11,381 nucleotides of DNA, from the NCBI GenBank assembly GCA_025054905.1, contig JANWZF010000178.1, positions 1 through 11,381 on the forward strand, read 5' to 3'. How positions within the stretch are numbered: position 1 is the stretch's first letter; each line of letters begins with the position of its first letter. Under the pieces are notes generated by a model. The model had not been told where the DNA came from and searched no databases. It saw nothing but the letters and a program-made list of their open reading frames with translations. This DNA comes from Tepidimonas sp. (lineage in GTDB: Bacteria > Pseudomonadota > Gammaproteobacteria > Burkholderiales > Burkholderiaceae_C). Positions 1 through 7,503 of the stretch are shown piece by piece. The translations under genes and the position numbers were made by a program.

Positions 1-139
1 GCGAAAAGCCGGTGAAGACCGCGTCCTGGCGCGTGCTGTTGAACGAAAAGACGATCATGAACAGCAGCGGCGCGTACAGAAACGCGTACACCAGCACCAG
101 CCAGCCCTTGCCAAAGTGGCGTGCGATGACGTTGCCCAT
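1..139 (-). CDS. potI: Polyamine ABC transporter permease PotI/SpuH (5' part only)
   Basis: This is the N-terminal 46 codons of the second inner-membrane permease of the polyamine importer; the rest lies beyond the left edge. The protein begins MGNVIARHFGKGWLVLVYAF and runs into one hydrophobic segment (about residues 13-32) followed by FSFNSTRQ, which matches the start of PotI/PotC-type permeases. In this family two permeases pair to form the channel and dock on the ATPase through EAA loops; that loop is not visible here. The ATG at 139 lies 15 bases after the potH stop, behind a G-rich stretch that is only a modest ribosome-binding site, so translation probably depends on the upstream gene. 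Position as last visible gene after potF, potG and potH strongly supports the call. Specificity between putrescine and spermidine cannot be read from this fragment. Confidence 0.9.
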   Translation of the reverse strand, partial: MGNVIARHFGKGWLVLVYAFLYAPLLFMIVFSFNSTRQDAVFTGFS

Positions 140-154
140 GGCGATGCCCCCGGT

Positions 155-1090
155 TCAATGCGGCGCCGCGGCGGCGCGCTCGCCGCTATGGCGGTAGTAG
201 ATGGCCAGCGGCACGATGATGAGCGCGATCATCACCACCGCCAGCGCCGCGGCACGCGGCCAGTTGTTGGCGGTGAACATCTCGTCCCACACCACGCGGC
301 CGATCATCAGGTTTTCCGGGCCGCCCAGCAGCGACGGGATGACAAATTCGCCCACCGACGGGATGAACACCAGCATGAAGCCGGCGATGATGCCGGCCTT
401 GGACAGCGGCACCGTCACCAGCCAGAACGCACGCCACGGCGTGGCACCCAGGTCGTAGGCCGCCTCCAGCAGCCGCCAGTCGAGCTTGACCAGCGTGGCG
501 TACAGCGGCAGCACCATGAACGGCAGATAGACGTAGGTCATGCCCACCAGCATCGACACGTTGGTGTAGAGCAGGTGCAGCGGCTCGTCGATCAGCCCCG
601 CGGCCATCAGCAGGCGGTTGAGGATGCCGGCATCGGCCAAAATGCCCTTCCACGCGTAGACGCGCAGCAGAAAAGAGGTCCAAAACGGCAGCATCACCAT
701 CAACAGCAGCGCCGGGCGCACCGACGCCGGGCTGCGCGCGATGAAGTAGGCAAACGGGTAGCCGATCAGCAGGCACAGCGTGGCGGTGATGCCGGCGTAC
801 AGCAGCGAGCGCGCATAGGCCTCGACGTACAGCGTGCGAAACAGCGGGCCGTCCCACTCGGCCTTGAAGATGGTCCAGTAGTTTTCGTATTTCAGGCGCA
901 GCACGCCGGCGGCCTCGTCCCACAGCGGGCGAAACGGATCGATGCCATCGCCCATGTCGACGAAGCTGATGTACAGCAGGATCAGAAACGGCAGCAGAAA
1001 AAAAACCGTCAGCCACGCATACGGCACGGCGATCACGAAGCGCCGGCCAGGCAGCGGCAGGCTGGAGGCAGAGGCAGGCTGGGCGGGCAT
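155..1090 (-). CDS. potH: Polyamine ABC transporter permease PotH/SpuG
   Basis: A 311-residue inner-membrane permease of the binding-protein-dependent transport family, paired with PotI to carry polyamine across the cytoplasmic membrane. Six hydrophobic segments can be seen, at about residues 20-42, 94-118, 128-147, 176-200, 232-255 and 279-298. The cytoplasmic EAA loop that contacts the ATPase is clear at 209-230, opening EAAYDLGATPWRAFW. A short alanine- and proline-rich N-terminus precedes the first membrane segment, and the length fits the family (about 300-317). The ATG at 1090 is supported by GGAG at 1097-1100 with a six-base spacer. The gene starts 15 bases after the potG stop and ends 15 bases before potI, so the three are surely co-transcribed. 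I infer putrescine-type transport from the whole operon; the permease sequence alone does not fix the substrate. Confidence 0.95.
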   Translation of the reverse strand: MPAQPASASSLPLPGRRFVIAVPYAWLTVFFLLPFLILLYISFVDMGDGIDPFRPLWDEAAGVLRLKYENYWTIFKAEWDGPLFRTLYVEAYARSLLYAGITATLCLLIGYPFAYFIARSPASVRPALLLMVMLPFWTSFLLRVYAWKGILADAGILNRLLMAAGLIDEPLHLLYTNVSMLVGMTYVYLPFMVLPLYATLVKLDWRLLEAAYDLGATPWRAFWLVTVPLSKAGIIAGFMLVFIPSVGEFVIPSLLGGPENLMIGRVVWDEMFTANNWPRAAALAVVMIALIIVPLAIYYRHSGERAAAAPH

Positions 1091-1105
1091 GGGCAGCTCC
1101 GGCAG

Positions 1106-2221
<1,116 letters not shown>

Positions 2222-2249
2222 GACGCCTCTCATCGATCGGTGAAGAGCC

Positions 2250-2277
2250 CGCTGGCGAACCGACGCCAACGCCAGCG
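2250..2277 (-). repeat. 8-bp inverted repeat in the potG leader
   Basis: CGCTGGCG at 2250-2257 pairs with CGCCAGCG at 2270-2277 across a 12-base loop. It lies between the potF terminator and the potG start, ending 28 bases before the potG ATG. There is no U-run after it on the minus-strand transcript, so it is not a second terminator. It could protect the 5' end of the potGHI message after processing, or be a byproduct of high G+C. Confidence 0.5.
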
Positions 2278-2289
2278 CAGCGGACCTCG

Positions 2290-2341
2290 AAAACGAAAAC
2301 GCAACGGGCTGTCCGCCCGCCGGGGAAGAACAGCCCGTTGC
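2290..2341 (-). terminator. Intrinsic terminator between potF and potG
   Basis: A perfect 12-bp stem, GCAACGGGCTGT at 2301-2312 with ACAGCCCGTTGC at 2330-2341, closes a 17-base loop. In the minus-strand transcript the stem is followed at once by GUUUUCGUUUUCG, a U-rich tract. It starts 43 bases after the potF stop and sits inside the operon, because potG has no clear promoter of its own. The likely role is partial termination, giving more binding protein than ATPase and permease. Stem and U-tract are seen directly; partial readthrough is inferred. Confidence 0.85.
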
Positions 2342-2384
2342 CACATGTCGCCGTGCGGACGCACCGCGCCGCCTGCCCGGCCGC

Positions 2385-3551
2385 TTACTTGCCGCGCTTG
2401 AACGCGTTGTAGGCCGACGCCATCGCCTCACGCGCTTCGTTGGTGAAGCTGCTGGGCTGGATCAGCTTGGGCATGTAGTCGGCCGGCGGGAAGATCGACG
2501 GGTTGTTGACCACCTCGGGCTTCATCTGGTCGCGGCCCTTGGTGTTGCCGGTGTTGTAGCCCATCTCGTTGGCCATCGCCGCGGCGTTTTCGGGCTTGAG
2601 GAAGAAGTTGATGAACGCATGCGCGTTGTTCGGGTGCTTGGCGTCTTTCAGGATCGCCATCGTGTCGAAGAAGGCCAGCGCACCGGTGGAGGGCAGCAGC
2701 GCGACGATCTCGTCCTTGGAGCCCGCCTCGGCCGCGCGCGAGGCCGCGATGTTGATGTCGCCGGCCCAGCCGATCACCGCGCAGGCCTTGCCGCTGGCGA
2801 TGTCGTCGATCATCGTCGAGCTGAAGATGCGGATGTCCTTGCGCACCTTCTTGAGCATCTCGACGGCAGCCTTGTAGTCCTCCGGGTTGTTGGAGTAGGC
2901 GTCCTTGCCGATGTAGTGCAGCGCCACCGGAATGATTTCGGTGGGCGAGTCGAGGTAGGCAATGCCGCAGCTCTTGACCTTGGCGGTGTACTTGGGATCG
3001 AACACCAGGTCCCAGGCGTTGTCGGGCATGGGCATGCCGCCCAGCGCCTTTTCGACCTTCTGCTTGTTGATGCCGACGGTGGTAAAGCTCCAACCCCACG
3101 GCACCAGGTACTGGTTACCCGGATCGACGCGATCCAGCACCTTCATCACGGCCGGATCGAGGTTGGCGTAATTGGGAATCTTGGCCTTGTCCAGCGGCTG
3201 GAACAGCCCGGCCTCGATCTGCGGCTTGGCAAAGACGCTGCCGGGCACGACGATGTCGTAGCCGGTGTTGCCCGCCACCAGCTTGGCGTGCAGCGCCTCG
3301 TTGGTCTCGAAGGTGTCGTAATTGACCTTGATGCCGGTTTCTTTCTCAAAGGCCTGCAGCATGCCTTCGGGGATGTAGTCCGGCCAGTTGTAGATGTTGA
3401 GCACTTTCTCGTCATCCAGCACCGGGCCGGCCGGGGCCTGGGCAACCGCCGGGGCCGGGGCAGGGGCGGGTTGCGCGACCGGTTCTTCCTTCTTGCCGCA
3501 GCCGGCGACCAAGGCCGCCACCACGGCGAGCGCAAGCAGACGCTTGTTCAT
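2385..3551 (-). CDS. potF: Polyamine-binding lipoprotein of the PotF/SpuD family
   Basis: A 388-residue substrate-binding protein of the spermidine/putrescine family. The N-terminus MNKRLLALAVVAALVAGCGK is a lipoprotein signal with lipobox V-A-G-C at 15-18. It is followed by a proline/alanine-rich linker to about residue 43, so the protein should be lipid-anchored, unlike E. coli PotF, which is soluble in the periplasm. Ligand residues of PotF can be matched by motif: W56 and D58 (YNWPDYI), E205, W262 and D265 (IGWAGD), and D296 (AFFD). C195 and C257 match a conserved cysteine pair. The pocket loop reads VVPGSVF where PotF reads VVPSASF, so a serine is replaced by G104. The ATG at 3551 has AGGAG at 3559-3563 with a seven-base spacer; a longer upstream frame is not needed. 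Putrescine is the most likely ligand from operon context; cadaverine or spermidine cannot be excluded. Confidence 0.95.
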   Translation of the reverse strand: MNKRLLALAVVAALVAGCGKKEEPVAQPAPAPAPAVAQAPAGPVLDDEKVLNIYNWPDYIPEGMLQAFEKETGIKVNYDTFETNEALHAKLVAGNTGYDIVVPGSVFAKPQIEAGLFQPLDKAKIPNYANLDPAVMKVLDRVDPGNQYLVPWGWSFTTVGINKQKVEKALGGMPMPDNAWDLVFDPKYTAKVKSCGIAYLDSPTEIIPVALHYIGKDAYSNNPEDYKAAVEMLKKVRKDIRIFSSTMIDDIASGKACAVIGWAGDINIAASRAAEAGSKDEIVALLPSTGALAFFDTMAILKDAKHPNNAHAFINFFLKPENAAAMANEMGYNTGNTKGRDQMKPEVVNNPSIFPPADYMPKLIQPSSFTNEAREAMASAYNAFKRGK

Positions 3552-3587
3552 CTCCACACTCCTGTCAATGTCCAACAAAAGACGATG

Positions 3588-3602
3588 GGATCGAATCGAT
3601 CC
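3588..3602. promoter_or_regulatory. 15-base dyad upstream of potF
   Basis: GGATCGA and TCGATCC form a perfect 7-bp dyad around a single central base, in the 135-base gap between spuC and potF, 36 bases before the potF ATG. It could be an operator half-site pair or part of the potF leader. No regulator family is suggested by the sequence, and the one-base centre makes it a poor RNA hairpin. Confidence 0.35.
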
Positions 3603-3666
3603 GAGCCGCAGGCCGGTGCGGACGATGCCCACCCGACGCCCCTGCCATGGATGTGCTCCGGCGGGC

Positions 3667-3672
3667 ATTGTA
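3667..3672 (-). promoter_or_regulatory. Possible internal -10 element for potF
   Basis: The minus strand reads TACAAT here, five of six matches to the sigma-70 -10 consensus, just after the spuC stop. The hexamer 17 bases upstream (GGCCTC) does not resemble a -35 box and there is no extended -10 TG. An internal promoter serving potF is possible but weakly supported. Confidence 0.25.
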
Positions 3673-3686
3673 GGGCAGGGTTTGTC

Positions 3687-5087
3687 CTAGAGGCCGTGTC
3701 GCTGTTGCAAATCCGCCCATGTCGCATCCAGCGCACGGACGATCCGTTCGATCATCGTGTTGATGTCGGCGCGCGTCATCGTCAGCGGCGGGGCGATGAT
3801 CATGCGCTGGCCCACCGCGCGCATCACCACCCCACTGTCAAAGCAGTGTTGACGGCACAGCAGGCCGACCTCCCATGCGTCGGGAAACGGGGCCAGCGTG
3901 GCCTTGTCGCGCGTCAGCACCAGGCCCGCGACAAAACCGCAGCTTTCGGTCACGCCCACCAGCGGGTGGTCGGCCAGCGTCGCCCAGCGCTCGGCCAGGT
4001 AGGGGCCGGTGTCGTGGCGCACGCGCTCAGGCAGCGCCTCGCGCTGCATCAGGTCGAGGTTGGCCAGCGCCACCGCGCAGGCCACCGGATGGCCGCTGTA
4101 GGTGTAGCCGTGCGTGAATTCGCCACCTTCAACGAGCACGCGCGCCACGCGCTCGTGAACCAGCACGCCACCCAGTGGAACGTACCCGCTGGTAACCGCC
4201 TTGGCAAAGGTCACCAGATCGGGCTGGATGCCAAACTTTTCGTACGCAAACCAGTGCCCCAGCCGGCCAAACGCGCAGATGACCTCGTCGCTGATCAACA
4301 GAATGCCGTAGCGCTGCACGATGCGCTGCACCTCGGGCCAGTAGGTGGGCGGGGGGATGATGACGCCGCCGGCGCCCTGCACCGGCTCGGCGATGAACGC
4401 GGCCACCCGCTGCGGGCCGATTTCCAGGATCTTGTCCTCCAGCCAGCGCGCGGCGCGCAGGCCAAACGCCTCCGGCGTCTCGCCCGGCTCGCGCAGGCCC
4501 CAGTAGTAGGGTTGCTGGATGTGGACGATGCCCGGGATCGGCAGATCGCCCTGTTCATGCATGCCGCTCATGCCGCCCAGCGACGCGGCCGCCACCGTCG
4601 AGCCGTGGTAGGCGTTGCAGCGGCTGATGATGACCTTGCGCTGCGGCTGGCCCAGCAGATCCCAGTAACGGCGCACCAGCCGCACGTTGGTGTCGTTGGC
4701 CTCCGAGCCGCTGCTGGTGAAGAAGACGTGCGTGAACGGCTGTCCCCGCACCGGTGGGGCCAGCGCCGTCAGCCGCTGCGCCAGCCGCACCGGCGGCTCG
4801 GTGGTGGTCTGGAAAAAGGTGTTGTAAAAGGGCAGCTCCAGCATCTGCTGGTAGGCCGCCTGCGCGAGCTCGCGCCGCCCATAGCCGGCGTTGACGCACC
4901 ACAGCCCGCTCATGCCGTCCAGGATGCGGTGGCCCTCGGTGTCCCAGATCCAGATGCCCTCGGCACGCGCGATCACGCGCACCCCCTTAGCCGCCAGCGC
5001 GGCGTGGTCGGTAAAAGGGTGCAGCAGGTGCGCCGCATCCAGCGTGCGCAGCTCGCGGGTCAGCTCGGCGTTGGGCTCACGTGTCAT
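3687..5087 (-). CDS. spuC: Putrescine:pyruvate-type aminotransferase SpuC (class III)
   Basis: A 466-residue cytoplasmic PLP enzyme of class III aminotransferases. In the SpuC family it moves the amino group of putrescine to pyruvate, giving 4-aminobutyraldehyde and alanine. The fold is complete: substrate-side motif LDGMSGLWCVNAGYG (56-70), PLP-phosphate turn SSGSEAND (125-132), cofactor-stacking Y160 in NAYHGS, E234 in AEPVQGAGG, D267 in ISDEVICAFGR, the Schiff-base lysine K296 in TFAKAVTSGYVPLGG, and T329 in the HGYTYSGHP segment. Length is normal for the family. The ATG at 5087 is preceded by AGGAG at 5096-5100, and the gene follows spuB by 25 bases, so it is co-transcribed. Relatives use other omega-amines (for example beta-alanine or GABA), so exact donor and acceptor are not proven by sequence; the operon favours putrescine. 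Confidence 0.9.
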   Translation of the reverse strand: MTREPNAELTRELRTLDAAHLLHPFTDHAALAAKGVRVIARAEGIWIWDTEGHRILDGMSGLWCVNAGYGRRELAQAAYQQMLELPFYNTFFQTTTEPPVRLAQRLTALAPPVRGQPFTHVFFTSSGSEANDTNVRLVRRYWDLLGQPQRKVIISRCNAYHGSTVAAASLGGMSGMHEQGDLPIPGIVHIQQPYYWGLREPGETPEAFGLRAARWLEDKILEIGPQRVAAFIAEPVQGAGGVIIPPPTYWPEVQRIVQRYGILLISDEVICAFGRLGHWFAYEKFGIQPDLVTFAKAVTSGYVPLGGVLVHERVARVLVEGGEFTHGYTYSGHPVACAVALANLDLMQREALPERVRHDTGPYLAERWATLADHPLVGVTESCGFVAGLVLTRDKATLAPFPDAWEVGLLCRQHCFDSGVVMRAVGQRMIIAPPLTMTRADINTMIERIVRALDATWADLQQRHGL

Positions 5088-5112
5088 CGCACGGTCTCCT
5101 GAATTGCAACCC

Positions 5113-6483
5113 TCAGACGTGCAGCAGCAGGTGTTCGCGCTCCCAGGGGGAGATCACCTTCATGAACTCCTCGAACTCGAGTTCCTTGATCTCGGTGTAG
5201 ATCGTGATGAACTCCTCGCCCAGCACGTGGTGCAGATCGGGCTCGCGGCGCAGCCAGTCCAGCGCTTCGCCCAGGCTGCGCGGCAGCGCGTAGGGCGACA
5301 GGTAGGCATCGCCGCGCATTTCTGGCTTGGGCTTGATCTTGTTGACGATGCCCAGGTAGCCGCAGGCCAGCGTCATGGCCATCGCGATGTAGGGATTGGC
5401 ATCGGCGCCGATGACGCGGTTTTCCAGCCGGCGCGCCTGCGGCGGGGCGATCGGCGAGCGGATGCCCACGGTGCGGTTGTCGTGCCCCCACTCGATGTTG
5501 ATCGGCGCGGCGGTGTGGCGGCTCAGGCGCCGGTAGCTGTTGACGTAGGGCGCCACCAACGCCATGGCCGCCGGGATGTAGCGCTGCAGGCCGCCGATGT
5601 AGTGGTAGAACGTCTCCGAGGCGCTGCCGTCCTCGTTGCTGAAAACGTTGCGGCCGCTCGCTTTGTCCACCAGGCTCTGGTGGATGTGCATCGCGCTGCC
5701 GGGCTCGCCCGCGATTGGCTTGGCCATGAAGGTGGCGTACATGTCGTGGCGCAGCGCCACTTCGCGCACGGTGCGCTTGAACAGAAACACCTCGTCGGCC
5801 AGCTCCAGCGGGTGGGCGTGGAAGAAGTTGATTTCCATCTGGCCGGCGCCGACCTCGTGGATCAGGGTGTCGACATTGAGCTCCATCTTCTCGCAGCAGT
5901 CGTACAGCTCCTCGAACAACGGGTCGAATTCGTTGACCGCATCGATCGAGTACGCCTGGCGCGAGGTTTCGGCCCGACCGCTGCGGCCGATCGGCGGGTG
6001 CAGCAGCGTGTTGGGGTCGGTGTTGCGCGCGGTCAGATAAAACTCCAGCTCCGGTGCCACCACCGGCTGCAGGCCTAGCGCATCGAACAGGCCACAGACA
6101 TGGCGCAGCACGCTGCGCGGCGCATACGGAATGAGCTTGCCGCTGTGGTCGAAACAGTCGTGAATGACCTGCGCGGTGGGATCGGACACCCACGGCACGA
6201 TGCGCGCGGTGGCCGGATCGGGACGCAGCTGCATGTCGCGCTCGGTGGGGTCGATGACGTCGTAGTACGGGCCGCTGGAGGGCTGCTCGCCCGTGACGCT
6301 CATGGCCACCACCGAGGCCGGCAGGCGCATGCCGCGATCTTCGGTGAACTTCTCGCGCGGCAGGATCTTGCCGCGCGCCACGCCGGTCAAGTCAGGCACC
6401 AGGCATTCGACCTCGGTGACCCGGCGCTCGTTGAGCCATTGCTCCAGATCGTTGAAGGTTTTGAGTTGTTTGGCACTGCTCAT
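5113..6483 (-). CDS. spuB: Gamma-glutamylpolyamine synthetase (glutamine synthetase-like SpuB/PuuA)
   Basis: A 456-residue member of the glutamine synthetase family that in this context should join glutamate to an amine such as putrescine using ATP. It lies in the cytoplasm and is expected to be oligomeric like its family. Visible elements are the N-terminal grasp domain (about 12-105), metal-binding E145 and E147 in PELEFY, the loop EVGAGQMEINF at 210-220, the HIHQS segment at 266-270, the arginine loop WGHDNRTVGIRSP at 332-344, and LENR at 353-356. True GlnA proteins have a conserved C-terminal adenylylation tyrosine motif that I do not see here, which supports the amine-ligase branch. The ATG at 6483 was chosen because GGAG at 6490-6493 sits six bases upstream; an ATG at 6495 overlaps that site. 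It follows spuA after 106 bases and precedes spuC by 25. Ethanolamine or other amines are possible alternative substrates. Confidence 0.92.
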   Translation of the reverse strand: MSSAKQLKTFNDLEQWLNERRVTEVECLVPDLTGVARGKILPREKFTEDRGMRLPASVVAMSVTGEQPSSGPYYDVIDPTERDMQLRPDPATARIVPWVSDPTAQVIHDCFDHSGKLIPYAPRSVLRHVCGLFDALGLQPVVAPELEFYLTARNTDPNTLLHPPIGRSGRAETSRQAYSIDAVNEFDPLFEELYDCCEKMELNVDTLIHEVGAGQMEINFFHAHPLELADEVFLFKRTVREVALRHDMYATFMAKPIAGEPGSAMHIHQSLVDKASGRNVFSNEDGSASETFYHYIGGLQRYIPAAMALVAPYVNSYRRLSRHTAAPINIEWGHDNRTVGIRSPIAPPQARRLENRVIGADANPYIAMAMTLACGYLGIVNKIKPKPEMRGDAYLSPYALPRSLGEALDWLRREPDLHHVLGEEFITIYTEIKELEFEEFMKVISPWEREHLLLHV

Positions 6484-6589
6484 GGGGGTCTCCATTGCCC
6501 TGAGGGCGGCTGCGGCGACATGGCCGCGCCGGTGCGGACATTGTCGGCCCAATGCGCAAGCGGGCGACCGGGCCGGTACCGCGGCAGCC

Positions 6590-7408
6590 TCAGGCCGGCG
6601 TCTCGGGGGCGCTGGCAAACGCGCGCGCCTCGCGCAGACGGCGGGCCTGGCGCTGGCGCACCGCCACCCCGAAGGCGCGGAAGATGGCGCTGGACAGCGC
6701 ATCGGCACCGAAGCGCCACTCCGGGTGCCACTGCACCGCCAGCGCGAAGCTGTGCGCACCGTCGAATTCCACCGCTTCGATCAGTCCATCGGGCGCATGG
6801 GCCACCGCGCGCAACCCCGGAGCCAACCGCTTGATGCCCTGGCCATGCAGCGAGTTGACGCGCACCACCGGCGCCCCCCCGGCGAGCCGGTGCAGCAGGC
6901 TGCCCGGCTGCAGCGTCACATCGTGCCGCGGCGCGTACTGTTGCTCCAGCGGCGCCTGCTTGGGTTCGCGATGATCCAGGTGCCCGGGCAGCGTGTGCAC
7001 CGCCTGGTGCAGGCTGCCACCCAGGGCCACGTTGATTTCCTGAAAGCCACGGCAGATGCCCAGCAGCGGCACATCCTGCTGCAGCGCCTGACGCACCAGC
7101 TCCAGCGTCAGCGCATCGCGCGCCTCGTCCAGCGGCAGTTGGGGGTCGAGCACCTCTTCCCCGAAGTGACGCGGGTGCACGTTGGAGGGCGAGCCGGTCA
7201 GCACCACGCCGTCCACCTGCGCCAACAGCGCTGCCACCTCCTGCGGCTCGGTCAACGGAAACACCACCGGCTGCGCGCGCGCGCCGTCCTTGACCGCGCG
7301 CGCGTACTTGTCCCCGAGCACGAGGTAGGGCTGGGCATGGACGGTTTCGCCCAGCCAGCGGTGATCGGCTGGCATCCAAACCCAGGGCATCGTCGCGGGG
7401 TCCATCAT
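6590..7408 (-). CDS. spuA: Gamma-glutamyl-gamma-aminobutyrate hydrolase (SpuA/PuuD)
   Basis: A class I glutamine-amidotransferase-like hydrolase that cleaves gamma-glutamyl-GABA to GABA and glutamate, the last step of the gamma-glutamylated putrescine route. The catalytic cysteine lies in LLGICRGFQEINVALGG, and the histidine and glutamate of the triad lie in VQWHPEW near the C-terminus. The oxyanion strand VVLTGSPSNVHP is also present. The start is uncertain: in-frame ATGs lie at 7453, 7408, 7405, 7390 and 7375 and none has a good ribosome-binding site. I list 7408, the first of two tandem ATGs (272 residues; E. coli PuuD is about 254). The homologous region begins near PWVWMPADHR, so the true start may be slightly shorter. 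It is the first gene of the operon and is divergent from the MocR regulator. Confidence 0.9.
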   Translation of the reverse strand: MMDPATMPWVWMPADHRWLGETVHAQPYLVLGDKYARAVKDGARAQPVVFPLTEPQEVAALLAQVDGVVLTGSPSNVHPRHFGEEVLDPQLPLDEARDALTLELVRQALQQDVPLLGICRGFQEINVALGGSLHQAVHTLPGHLDHREPKQAPLEQQYAPRHDVTLQPGSLLHRLAGGAPVVRVNSLHGQGIKRLAPGLRAVAHAPDGLIEAVEFDGAHSFALAVQWHPEWRFGADALSSAIFRAFGVAVRQRQARRLREARAFASAPETPA

Positions 7409-7434
7409 GATGGAGCCATTCTGCGCGCGGTCCA
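7395..7434. promoter_or_regulatory. Candidate MocR operator: direct repeat spaced 30 bases, plus a 14-bp palindrome
   Basis: In the space between the two divergent genes, GCGGGGTCCA (7395-7404) and GCGCGGTCCA (7425-7434) match at nine of ten bases and are exactly 30 bases apart, close to three helical turns. MocR-family proteins are known to bind direct repeats on one DNA face. A perfect palindrome, TCCATCATGATGGA (7401-7414), overlaps the first repeat, but it also contains the two tandem spuA ATGs, which partly explains it. I found no convincing sigma-70 promoter for either gene here. The operator role is inference. Confidence 0.4.
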
Positions 7435-7503
7435 CAGGCACAATCGGTGCCATTTGCCGGGCGCACAAGGAACCACTTGACCGCCACCTACGACGAGATT
7501 GCC

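Noticed and set aside
2222..2431. N-terminal extension of PotG by about 70 codons
   Set aside because: It would run through the potF stop and the terminator, its residues are low in complexity, and the ATG at 2221 has a ribosome-binding site and fits the family length.
2619..5102. An 827-codon open frame on the plus strand opposite potF and spuC
   Set aside because: Same composition as the frame above, and it lies over two genes with intact family motifs on the minus strand. Typical high-G+C antisense frame.
6567..6577. Short palindrome ACCGGGCCGGT in the spuA-spuB gap
   Set aside because: An 11-base G+C palindrome is expected often at this composition; there is no U-run, repeat partner or family match to give it meaning.
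6484..6759. N-terminal extension of SpuB by 92 codons
   Set aside because: It overlaps the end of spuA, is rich in arginine, alanine and cysteine, and the ATG at 6483 has GGAG six bases upstream and matches the family start.
7440..7468. A TTGTGC / GATTGT pair with a 17-base spacer as a spuA promoter on the minus strand
   Set aside because: Each hexamer matches the consensus at only three of six positions, which is expected by chance in this much sequence.
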